In this document: one piece after another, positions 11,259-19,273 of the stretch
Layout: each line of letters begins with the position of its first letter
Numbering within the stretch: the first letter of the stretch is position 1
Assembly: GCA_024220525.1 (NCBI GenBank)
Contig: JAMYWO010000034.1
Location: 127,693-160,106, forward strand
Source: Cochliopodium minus
Lineage: Eukaryota; Discosea; Himatismenida; Cochliopodiidae
Reading direction: 5' to 3'
Length of the DNA stretch: 32,414 nucleotides
The notes under the pieces: model-generated
The model's input: only the letters and a program-made list of their open reading frames with translations
What the model was told of the DNA's origin: nothing
Databases searched by the model: none
Made by a program: the position numbers and the translations under genes

Positions 11259-11466
11259 TTAGAATCCTGGAAGGGTAACAGTTCCAACATTATCAACCAA
11301 TTCTTTAAAATTAAACAATTTAAGAAAATTAATGTTGGAAGTGTTGTTAATATTATTATTTACCATTGAGAATAGCTCCATTATCAAGAAATAATCCTGC
11401 AAAAATTCCAATCAAAGATAATAACAAAATGGTAGTTCTAACGGTTTCTAATTTTGCAATATTCAT
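11259..11466 (-). CDS. 48-residue single-pass membrane protein, unknown
   Basis: Two exons (11466-11364 and 11302-11259) join at a phase 1 GTAAAT...AAAG intron into 48 residues. It starts MNIAKLETVRTT, continues with a hydrophobic segment at about residues 12-28 (ILLLSLIGIFAGLFL), and ends with a short polar tail NVGTVTLPGF. The layout resembles tail- or signal-anchored microproteins of organelle complexes, but I do not recognise the family. Evidence that it is real: the ATG, clean splice sites, an in-frame stop, and non-random composition against a very AT-rich background. It lies between Ras copy B (same strand) and the oxygenase gene (opposite strand, starting 107 bases away), so the latter pair is divergent. 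Confidence 0.6.
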
Positions 11467-11572
11467 TGTTTTAAAAAGGTGAAATAAATTTTTTTTATTT
11501 TTTTTATTATTTTTTTTTTTCAAAGTATATTTGTGTTATTTTTTTTAATTGAGGTGTTCAATTATAAAAAAA

Positions 11573-13116
11573 ATGTTAGTAAATGACGAAATCAAAGATT
11601 TACTTTTAAAATTTGAGGATAATGAAACATTTACTAAAAACTTATGTGATAAATTGAAGAGAAATACATTTTGTGTTATAAGATACGATATTTCTGAATT
11701 GAAAGAATCATTTGATGAGATGATAAGTGAAATGGAAACATTTTTTGGAAAATCACTTGAAGAAAAGGATGATATCTCTATATACAAATTAAATATGATA
11801 GGTAAACAAAAAGATGATTTAAATAATCCATAAATAGATATTTTATTATAACCAACATATAGAAAAAAAAGAAAATAAGCAAAATATGAACCAATATCTT
11901 CGAAGGAAATCACTTTTTTCGAACTTTAATTTTTAGATTTATATTTTTTATTAATTTTTAAAAAAAAAATAAAGGTGTAAGAAGAATACTGTTTGGATAT
12001 TTATAAAAAAGATTCTATTCATGAAAATAGATCTATCCATTCAATAATCAAAAAAATAATTTAATATTTTTTCTCATATTTTTATAAATCAAAAATAAAA
12101 AAAAAATAAAAAAAATCAGGATTTGGAAATGTACCTAATAACAAGGAATTTCTTCATTTGAGGGATACAGATGATCCAAAAGTGGAAGAGATATGCATCC
12201 TCAAAAAAGGGCACAAGCTATTCCAAGAGATACAAAAGATATCTAACGATCTGCTCAAGAGAATGGTGATAAATCAACAGATGGAAGAAGATGAGATGAC
12301 AAAGGAACAAGCAGAAGAGATCTGGGAAGAATTTAAGAATAAATACTTGTATGATCATGATAAGAAGCTTTCAGATAATAGGAAGATTTTCTATTCTCCC
12401 AATGTACTTGATCTGGTGAGATACCTCTTCAATGGCAAGACCAATTTCCCATGTGTTCCACATTGCGATCAAGGACTCATCACCTTGGTTCCAATCATCA
12501 ATTTTGAAGGAAAAGCAGGGCTGGAAATAGAATGCAATAAACAATGGATGCCAGTTGAAAAGGTAAAGCAAATTAAAATATCAATTATATTTTAATATAA
12601 AAAAAAAATAAAATAAATATAAATCATTATATTTATTTTTATTCATTTTCAATAAAATCTCTTCTATATTTTTTTTTTTAATTAAAAAAAAATCTTGAAA
12701 ATTTTTTCTCGTAAATTTTTGAGTAAAAAGAAGAGTCACATAAAAGTTGAGGAAGACTTATTTCCAAAGTTACATTCTATGTTGTTGTCTTTGGATGATC
12801 CGTTTTGCACATAAATAATTTTTTAATTTAATTTTTATCATATTTATTTGATTAATTTTTTTTTTGACAAAAAAAAAAGATGTTCGAGAGTGAAAACAAG
12901 AAAGATTCTGTGGACTTTGTTCTCATGGTTGGAAACTCTGTTTCTACTTTGTGCGATTTTTATTTTTGCCCCACTTTTCATCGTGTCATCAAACCCTTGA
13001 ATGACAGGTATTCCATCGTTTTCAAAATGAGGGCTACTCCTAATTCTGTTGGTCCTAAGACTGAAGAGGATTACAAGTGGATGAAGATTGAGATGGGAGA
13101 AGAGATAATCAATTGA
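11573..13116 (+). CDS. Isopenicillin-N-synthase-like Fe(II)/2-oxoglutarate oxygenase
   Basis: Clear exons are 11573-11801 (DIOX_N-like start), 12120-12562 and 12880-13116. The iron ligands are visible: HxD as PHCDQG (H191, D193), and the distal His in TFHRV followed by DRYS, whose Arg-x-Ser would bind the 2-oxoglutarate carboxylate. WMPVEK and FVLMVGNSVSTL are the usual family strands. Length and order fit the soluble plant/fungal/bacterial IPNS-like superfamily; the substrate cannot be told. Between the second and last clear exons, 12731-12811 is coding-like in phase 0 (begins KSHIKVEED) but runs into TAA at 12812. It may be a 15-nt exon (12731-12745) joined at a GTTGAG donor, a longer exon with an unusual donor, or spurious with exon 2 spliced directly to 12880. 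All other junctions are in phase. Confidence 0.82.
12731..12811 (+). other. Coding-like island with unresolved splicing inside the oxygenase gene
   Basis: This stretch is much less AT-rich than its flanks, follows an AG, and is open in the phase needed after the preceding exon (residues KSHIKVEEDLFPKLHSML...). It then meets a stop without a GTAAAA-like donor. A phase 0 donor GTTGAG at 12746 would give a 5-codon exon and near-normal family spacing. Phase 2 donors near 12781-12787 could pair with an acceptor ending at 12890. Confidence 0.4.
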
Positions 13117-13198
13117 GAAATAAAAATGTTTTTTTATTTGTATAAAAAAGTTTAAATAAAAGTGTTTAAATAAAAATTTCTTTTTTTTTTAATTCTTT

Positions 13199-15727
13199 TC
13201 AGTTTTGCTCTTTTTTAATGTTTGGAATGGGATTTGTATTGTTTTGTTGGGTGGTTGTTTTGTTTGGGAATAGAATGTTGTTATTGTTGTTTGCATTAAC
13301 AGTGTTGGAGCTTGGATTGAAAGGAGGAAGTTTGTAAGATAATGTTGATTGGATTGAATTCAAAGTTGCATTTAAGTTGTTGGGATTGTTATTAAGGTTG
13401 CTGAGTGAAAGATTGTTGTAATGAGATAAGGGAAGAGGAAGAGGATTGGTTTTGTTAGGTGAGTTTGTTGTATTGACTGAAGTGTTAATTGAATTAATTC
13501 TGCGAAGTAAATCAGTATTAAGAGGATTGATTGGGGGCACACTCGTATTTTCCATCATTTCTTTTTTCGAATTCAAAGAATTCAAGTTGTTATTAGGACT
13601 TGGAGGTTTTGGTATCTGATTAAGAACAGAAGAATTATTGAGTGTTTTTGGTAAAGAGGTTTGGTTAATAAAGTTTGTATTTTGAACATTTGAAGTATTT
13701 TGAACATTCGGAGAAAGGTTATTATTGATACTTTGTGGTGTTGAGTTATTACTAATGTGATTGACACCATTTGAATTAATATTGTTCGTGTTTTTTGGAG
13801 TATTTGGAGAGGATAAGTTTGAATTATTGTTAGGAATGATTGAATTATTTTCGTTACTAAGTTGTGGAACAGGGATGTACTGAAGAAAACTTTGTTGAGG
13901 AATGGATGATTGAGGGAAAAGGAATTGTTGGTTTTGCAAGAGAGAATTTGAGGGGATGAATTGAACAAAGTTTTCAGAGGATTTTTGGGGAGTGGAAGGC
14001 TGGGGGAAAACAGGCTGTAGAAGTTGAGCAGAATTAGTTGTATTTGGAGGATTAGGAGATTGAATAAAAACGGATTGTGGGGAATTACTTGTATTTTGAG
14101 AATTAGGAGTTTGTATGAAAACAGGTTGGGGTAATTGTTGAGTATTTGTTGGGTTTTGAGAATTGGGAGACTGAGAGAAAACGAGTTGGGGAGGATTATT
14201 AGGGTTTTGGGGAGATTGTGCATACATAGGCTGTAATAATTGATTCGGGGAAGGCGCGTTCTGAGAAACAGGAATATAAGTTACATATTGTTCCAAAGGG
14301 CTAGGATAAGGGTAATATTGTGCATTGGGCATTCCCATAGGAAAGTACTGCATCATTTGATTGGGCATGTACTTGAGGAAATATTTTTTCATTTTTCTTT
14401 CTTTTTCCTTCTCTTTCTCCTTCTCTTTCTCCTTTTTATTTTTATCACTTTTCACCTTTTCGCCAGTAGAGGAGTTTTCCTGCTTCACCTCTTTCTTGAT
14501 ACTGCTGCCATTTTCCGTTTTCACTTTGATTTCTTTTTTGATGAGTTTCTTGTATTCCTTTTCGTCAATTTCAGATGAAATTTCATCACTATCTGCCGAA
14601 CTCTTTTTGGATTTTTGTTTTTTCTTTTTGTTGTTAGTGCTATTTTTACTAGAAATGCTTTCAACAGAAAGGTTTTTATAAATGTCTTTGCAATGAGCCA
14701 AAACTTCTTTAAGAACGAGATTTTCAGTGTCACTTGTTTTGTTGTCTTCAACAAATTGAAGAAACTTGGTGATCACACTCACATCTTTGTTCTTTGTCTC
14801 TGAGAAAAGGTTGTCCTCCATCAAATCGCGGAAATAAGAGTCGTTGCAGTTTTTAAAGGAGGCAGTAGAATAGAAAGACTCAGAAAAATCAGTGGAGCCC
14901 AAACTTTTGAAATGAGAAAAATAGTTTTTGAGTATGAGTTTGTGAATGAGAACATCTCCTGATTTTACTTTTTTGAGGTAGCTATTAAGGAGATATTCAA
15001 AGCTGCTTTTATCCACAATTTCGTTGTTAGTGTCATTTGTCATGTTATCATTGTTGTTTTTTTCATTATTTTCGTTTTCTTGGGAAGAATGTTCTACTTT
15101 TTTTCTTGAACGACCACTTTTAGGCTTTTTTTTTTCTTTTTCCTCATCACGTTCACTGTTTTCATCTTTGGATTCATCACTTCCCTTTTCGTTGTTAGAA
15201 GAAGTGCTCTTTCTTTTCTTACTTGCCTTTTCTTTGCTCGGAGTCGACTCATATTCTTCTTTCACAGACTTCTTCTTAGATCCAGACGACTTCTCTTTGT
15301 CCTTGATGCTTTCCTTATCTTCTTCAGAAAAATTCTCCACGTATTTCTTCATCATCTCGTAGTTTTTAACCTTGTTCTTCTCCTTCTTCATCTCCTCTTC
15401 ATACCCCAGTAAAAGTTTCACTATCTTTTTAACCATTGACATTCTGTTTTTCTTGATTTTTATTTTCTCGTTCTCTGTGTAGCTCCACTCAAAGAAATTG
15501 ATGATTGCTCTCAAGTAGTTTTTTTTCGTGCTTATTTCCAGATTGATTTTGTTGAAGACCATTAAATATCCTTTAATTGACTCATATGCTATTTCTTTGT
15601 CAAAAAAATTTTCTGAGATTTTTTCTAGTTTGTACGTTTTGTTCAGGTACTCGAAGTAGTTGAACAAGTTGGTTTTGTCCTTTTGGATGCTTGACAGTTT
15701 TGTTTTTTGTCCTGATCTTACTTTCAT
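13199..15727 (-). CDS. 842-residue intronless low-complexity protein with Pro/Gln/Asn-rich C-terminal half
   Basis: A single open frame of 842 codons, the longest uninterrupted one in the window. Residues ~15-115 are a predicted helical, ordered region (NLFNYFEYLNKTYKLEKI, NYLRAIINFFEWSY). Residues ~115-240 and ~365-450 are highly charged Lys/Glu/Ser tracts that include a KE repeat. Residues ~245-360 form a second helical region. From ~450 to the end it is Asn/Pro/Gln/Ser-rich, with about four degenerate repeats built around PQ-x-VF-x-Q-(S/T)PN-SQN-x-x-N. This looks like a nuclear or RNA-binding scaffold with a prion-like tail (inference); no catalytic motif is seen and I do not recognise a family. 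It is convergent with the oxygenase gene, with only 82 bases between the stops. Confidence 0.75.
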   Translation of the reverse strand: MKVRSGQKTKLSSIQKDKTNLFNYFEYLNKTYKLEKISENFFDKEIAYESIKGYLMVFNKINLEISTKKNYLRAIINFFEWSYTENEKIKIKKNRMSMVKKIVKLLLGYEEEMKKEKNKVKNYEMMKKYVENFSEEDKESIKDKEKSSGSKKKSVKEEYESTPSKEKASKKRKSTSSNNEKGSDESKDENSERDEEKEKKKPKSGRSRKKVEHSSQENENNEKNNNDNMTNDTNNEIVDKSSFEYLLNSYLKKVKSGDVLIHKLILKNYFSHFKSLGSTDFSESFYSTASFKNCNDSYFRDLMEDNLFSETKNKDVSVITKFLQFVEDNKTSDTENLVLKEVLAHCKDIYKNLSVESISSKNSTNNKKKKQKSKKSSADSDEISSEIDEKEYKKLIKKEIKVKTENGSSIKKEVKQENSSTGEKVKSDKNKKEKEKEKEKEKERKMKKYFLKYMPNQMMQYFPMGMPNAQYYPYPSPLEQYVTYIPVSQNAPSPNQLLQPMYAQSPQNPNNPPQLVFSQSPNSQNPTNTQQLPQPVFIQTPNSQNTSNSPQSVFIQSPNPPNTTNSAQLLQPVFPQPSTPQKSSENFVQFIPSNSLLQNQQFLFPQSSIPQQSFLQYIPVPQLSNENNSIIPNNNSNLSSPNTPKNTNNINSNGVNHISNNSTPQSINNNLSPNVQNTSNVQNTNFINQTSLPKTLNNSSVLNQIPKPPSPNNNLNSLNSKKEMMENTSVPPINPLNTDLLRRINSINTSVNTTNSPNKTNPLPLPLSHYNNLSLSNLNNNPNNLNATLNSIQSTLSYKLPPFNPSSNTVNANNNNNILFPNKTTTQQNNTNPIPNIKKEQN

Positions 15728-16225
15728 TTGATTTTCTATATAATCCTCAATGTATGTACAAAAGTTTTCCTTTTTTTTTTTTTAATTTTTTCAATTTTTT
15801 TTTTTTTTTGATTTGTTGTTTCTTGATCAAATAATTTTATGAAAAATATTTATTATGGTTATTCTTCTTTATTTATCATAATCTTTGTATATCAAATGAA
15901 TGATTGAAGTTGAGAATAATTTAAGGAATTTGATATAAAAATTATCTCTTTTCATTTCCAGTATTTATTGAAAATGATAGTCTCCGATTTCATGATATTG
16001 ATGATAATGTATGTATCTAATTGATATATTTGAAATATAAATGAATTATGAAATTAATACCATCCTATGATTGTCCAAAACTATATATTTTCCCAATTTT
16101 TTTTTTTTTTATATTAAATAATTAACTGAAAAAAAATTTAAATATATAAATTTAAAAAAACTAAAATCAAAAAAAAAAAAAAATAAATGAAAAATTAGAA
16201 ATCAATTTTTTAATTAGGAAGGAAA
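15728..16225. other. Intergenic region, probable promoter plus 3' UTR
   Basis: About 500 bases between the start of the 842-residue gene and the stop of the UBR-like gene, both on the minus strand. Homopolymer A/T runs flank a less AT-rich core at about 15890-16090 that lacks the poly-T runs typical of introns here. No ORF, tRNA or splice-linked exon could be supported on either strand. It is the longest stretch in the window without coding signal. Confidence 0.6.
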
Positions 16226-17016
16226 TCAAATTATTTTTTTATCATGATCTTTAAATTTGCAAAAGGAACACATGTCTTGACAATCACAAAAACCTTGAGC
16301 AATTTTATCAAAACGGATGTTGTGACCTTCGTGGCAGACTTTGGCACCTAAGAAAAAAAAAAAAGGTTAAAGTTTATGGAGAAGTAAGATTAAGAACATA
16401 TTAATAAAGAGTTTTTTATTGAAATAATTTTTTTTTTACAAGTCGTGCACAACATAGCAAACTCACCTAGGTTACAAGTGTCACAAACGAAACCTTCTTG
16501 GTTGGTGTGATGTGTCTATTAAAAAATTTTTAATATTTTTTTAATATTTTTGTTTAATTTTTTTAATTTTTTTAATTTTTTTAATTTTTTTAATTTTTTT
16601 TTATTTTTTTTTTTTATTTTTTACTTTGGTTTCCAAGTATGTGCAGAGACCCTTTTCGAGGCAGTCAATCAACTCCTTGTCAACTCCCTTATACTTTGAC
16701 TCCAAATCAACACTAAGGTTGTCCAACTTTGAATTTAAAACGTCTGTAAAAAAAAAAAAATTAAAAAAATAAATCCAAAAAAAAAATTAAAAAATTTAAA
16801 AAAAATTTAAATAATTTAAATAAATTAAAAATAAAATAAAAATAAAAATAAAAAATTCAAAACCTTCTTTGTTTTTTTCGAAAGTATTATCATTTTCGAT
16901 GTTAGTAATTCCCACTCTGAGTTTAACTGAGATGTTATTCTCAACAAAAGTGTTTTTAGTGATGGATGAGGTTCCAGAGATTTTTTTGAAGATTCCTGTC
17001 TTGTTCTTCTTGAAAG
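16226..17016 (-). CDS. UBR-box-like zinc-binding protein, 3' part (5' end lost at the scaffold join)
   Basis: Four minus-strand exons (17016-16864, 16743-16625, 16515-16467, 16347-16226) are in phase with each other; the first needs an upstream exon that is absent, because a single N at 17157 interrupts the assembly. About 147 residues are visible. The C-terminal ~65 carry a UBR-type cysteine/histidine pattern: CLEKGLCTYL, CDTCN, AKVCHEGHNIRF, GFCDCQD, CSFCKFKDHD. The AKVCHxxH...FCDC signature is closest to the UBR box of UBR4-type proteins, which in UBR1/UBR2 recognises N-terminal degrons. Here it is the C-terminal end of a small protein with no RING or HECT following. The preceding residues (DNLSVDLESKYKGVDKEL) look helical. 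The zinc pattern is shorter than in UBR4, lacking one CxxC pair, so ligand coordination may differ. Confidence 0.75.
16553..16622 (+). repeat. TTTTTTAA-type simple repeat in an intron
   Basis: Tandem ttttttaa octamers inside the intron between two exons of the UBR-like gene. No function is suggested. Confidence 0.7.
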
Positions 17017-17039
17017 CTGAAAAGAAAAATTAATAAAGA

Positions 17040-17156
17040 TATTTTTATTTTTATTTAAATTTTTATTTTTTAATTTTTAATATTTTTATTTTTTATTTTT
17101 TATTTTTTATTTTTTATTTTTTATTTTTTATTTTTTATTTTTTATTTTTTATTTTT
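17040..17156 (+). repeat. ATTTTTT heptamer array ending at a single N
   Basis: About a dozen head-to-tail TTTTTTA heptamers from about 17085 run directly into a lone N at 17157. The array lies in what should be an intron of the minus-strand UBR-like gene. The array probably stopped the assembly, and the N marks a join. Confidence 0.85.
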
Positions 17157-17157
17157 N

Positions 17158-17295
17158 TCAAAGTTTGTTGGAGATCTTCTTGAAAGACAAGTCTTTATTT
17201 GTGGTCCAAATCCTTTCATGGATTATTTTGACAACGAATTTGTTTCAAAGGGAGTTGATTCAAGCAACATTCACAAAGAAGAATTTACTTTTTAG
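17158..17295 (+). CDS. C-terminal fragment of a ferredoxin-reductase-like NAD(P)-binding domain
   Basis: Immediately after the N at 17157 the plus strand is open for 45 codons to TAG at 17293-17295. It reads VFICGPNPFMDYF...KGVDSSNIHKEEF. CGPxPFM followed by G-[VI]-x(4)-[IV]-x-x-E-x-F is the signature end of the FNR-type NAD-binding domain of oxidoreductases such as cytochrome b5 reductase, flavohaemoglobin and diflavin reductases. The CGP motif binds the nicotinamide ribose/pyrophosphate region. Everything upstream (FAD domain and most of the NAD domain) is missing because of the join, so the exact family cannot be told. A 3' UTR and convergent gene follow. Confidence 0.75.
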   Translation, partial: SKFVGDLLERQVFICGPNPFMDYFDNEFVSKGVDSSNIHKEEFTF

Positions 17296-17464
17296 AGAAT
17301 GGAATAAAAATTTTTATTGTATAATTTTGGTTCTTCCCATTTTTTTTTTTTACAATAAAAAGGATGTTCTTTTGTGTTCGAATTTGACCCATTTTTTTTT
17401 TTTTTCATAATTTTAATGTTACAAAATTTTAAATTCATACAATATAGTTTTTTTAAATACAAAA

Positions 17465-19057
17465 TTATCCTTTGATTGTCTTTTTCATAAAGAGAATTAT
17501 TTGATTCACATTATCTAAATTTAACAGCCAATTCCCATCATGTCCATACTCCTCTGTTTTTAAAACAAGTCCGAAAGAAGAAGGATTTTTATCCTTATTT
17601 TTACAAGAAAAAATCATCTTTTCAAGTTTAATAGATTCACTTGAAGGGATTATCTCATCAATTTTATCAATGACAAGAGCAACATTACCAGTGAAACCTT
17701 TTAAATTTTCAGATGGCTTGAAATTAACGATCATTGGAAGAAACTTCTTTGCTATTTTCGCCAACAAACAATTTGTTTTTTGTTTTAAAAGTTCTTTTTC
17801 TATCACACAACCCAAATCTGAAAATGATCTGTCGATTATCAAATTTGTTTTTTGAGCTCCCTTGTATTTTTTGATAAAAAGAGATGCAGGTCCTTTAATT
17901 AAAGATTTTTGGTGAAAATGGATTTTTTATTTTAAAGATTTCAAAATTGAATTTGTATTTTTTTTGCTTTTTACCTAATCCTAATGAACTTGCGTATAAA
18001 ATTAAATTATCTAAAGAAAGATCCTTCTCTCTTTTGAGAAATTCGTAGCAACAAATCAAGTCTTGAAGCATGGAAATCTCAGTAGTAATTCCTTCACTCC
18101 ATTCATAACCTATTTTTCAAAGAATTTACGATTATAATTGATTAAATAAGATGAATTAATAAGGCGAATTTAAATTTTAAGATCCTCACCTCTATAATTG
18201 AAAACAAGAACATCAATTCCTTGAGTAAGAAAAAAAGATACAATTGGCAAATAAGCTGTGAACCATACTGCACTCCCACCACATATTATGGCAGTTCTGT
18301 TGTTTTTTTCGTCTAAATCTTTTTGATCCTTCCTTTCTGGGAAATTAAATTCGTATTTATCTTCTTCTTTCCTATTTAAAATTCCACTGTATACATAATT
18401 GTTTATTTTATCTTCATTTATCTCTTTAAGTTCTTCTTTACTATTGATGTTTTTGATTGTATTTTTTAGTTCTTGATAAAATTCTTTTGATGATAAAAAC
18501 ATAGAATGAATCTTTCCTAAATGCAGTAATCCAATAAATTCATTTGTTAAAAGGGTGATTAAAATTTTTTTTTTTTTTTTTTTATTTTTTTTATTTTTTA
18601 ATTTAAAGTTTATATAGAAATTTCATTATAATTTTGATTAAAAAATAAAATTAATAAAATAAAATTAAAATAATTTTTTCATTTTCAAAAAAAAATGTTG
18701 TTTTTTTTCACCTCTTTTTTCCAAATCAATGAAAAATTCTTTGCCTCCTAGTAATCTCATTCTCCAAAGATGTTCTGTATTCACTTTTTTGTTGCTTTCA
18801 TTTCTCCTTGAGGGAAAAACAGATGTGGTGCAGCCTGCAAATAAATTTCCTCTCAGAAACTTTGATAGTGGTTTTCTGATAAAAGCTTCATAAAGATTGT
18901 TCTCCTCAATGTTTGTATAATCATTATTAGTCCTGTTGGATGGAGTTTTATTTCCTTTTACTGATTCAAATTTGTATTTCATTAAATTATCCTTGTAATT
19001 GTATTTTGTATCGATACTGTGTTGTATTACACCCAAAAAATCACTCTCCTTTTCCAT
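17465..19057 (-). CDS. Alpha/beta hydrolase (serine hydrolase)
   Basis: Four minus-strand exons (19057-18712, 18516-18190, 18109-17975, 17892-17465) join in frame into 411 residues. The core fold begins with TAIICGGSAVWFTAYL (oxyanion-hole strand) and DVLVFNYRGYEWSEG. The nucleophile elbow is YASSLGLG, with Ser266 in Sm-x-Ser-x-Gly. An acidic residue follows in ALVIDKIDEIIP, and a His in EYGHDGNWL completes a Ser-Asp-His triad. The first ~200 residues are a variable N-terminal extension. It is probably a lipid or ester hydrolase acting on an unknown substrate; the GYEWSEGITTE strand-loop resembles serine-aminopeptidase/DUF818-like hydrolases. ATG at 19057 is the only good start before AT-rich sequence. 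All junctions are phase 1 at glycine codons. Confidence 0.85.
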
Positions 19058-19273
19058 TTTTTTTTTTAATTTTTGGTTTTATTAATTCAATTTTTCAAAT
19101 AAACAAAAAAAACGAGTTCACTAAGGTGGAAATAGAAAAAATCTTTGAAGAAAATATTAAAGAGATCATAAAAAAACAATTGAAACATGAAGATTATAAG
19201 GGAAAGAATATAACATAAATTTAAAATACAAAAAATTTTTATTTTACTTTTTTTTTTTTTTATATACGAAACA

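Noticed and set aside
14240-15362. Several plus-strand open frames rich in Phe, Leu and Ser opposite the 842-residue gene
   Set aside because: They are antisense shadows of Lys/Glu/Ser-rich coding sequence; the minus-strand frame is far longer and has an ordered N-terminal region.
15425-15700. Resemblance of the first ~100 residues of the 842-residue protein to a SAM-like core-binding fold
   Set aside because: Only the helix spacing is suggestive; no catalytic domain or diagnostic residues follow, so no assignment is made.
15728-16225. Possible RNA gene or exon in the long intergenic region
   Set aside because: No cloverleaf, conserved box or spliceable open frame could be found on either strand.
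17165-17410. 81-codon plus-strand frame after the N
   Set aside because: It is out of frame with the recognisable CGPNPFM reductase end and lacks any pattern; it is a shadow plus 3' UTR.
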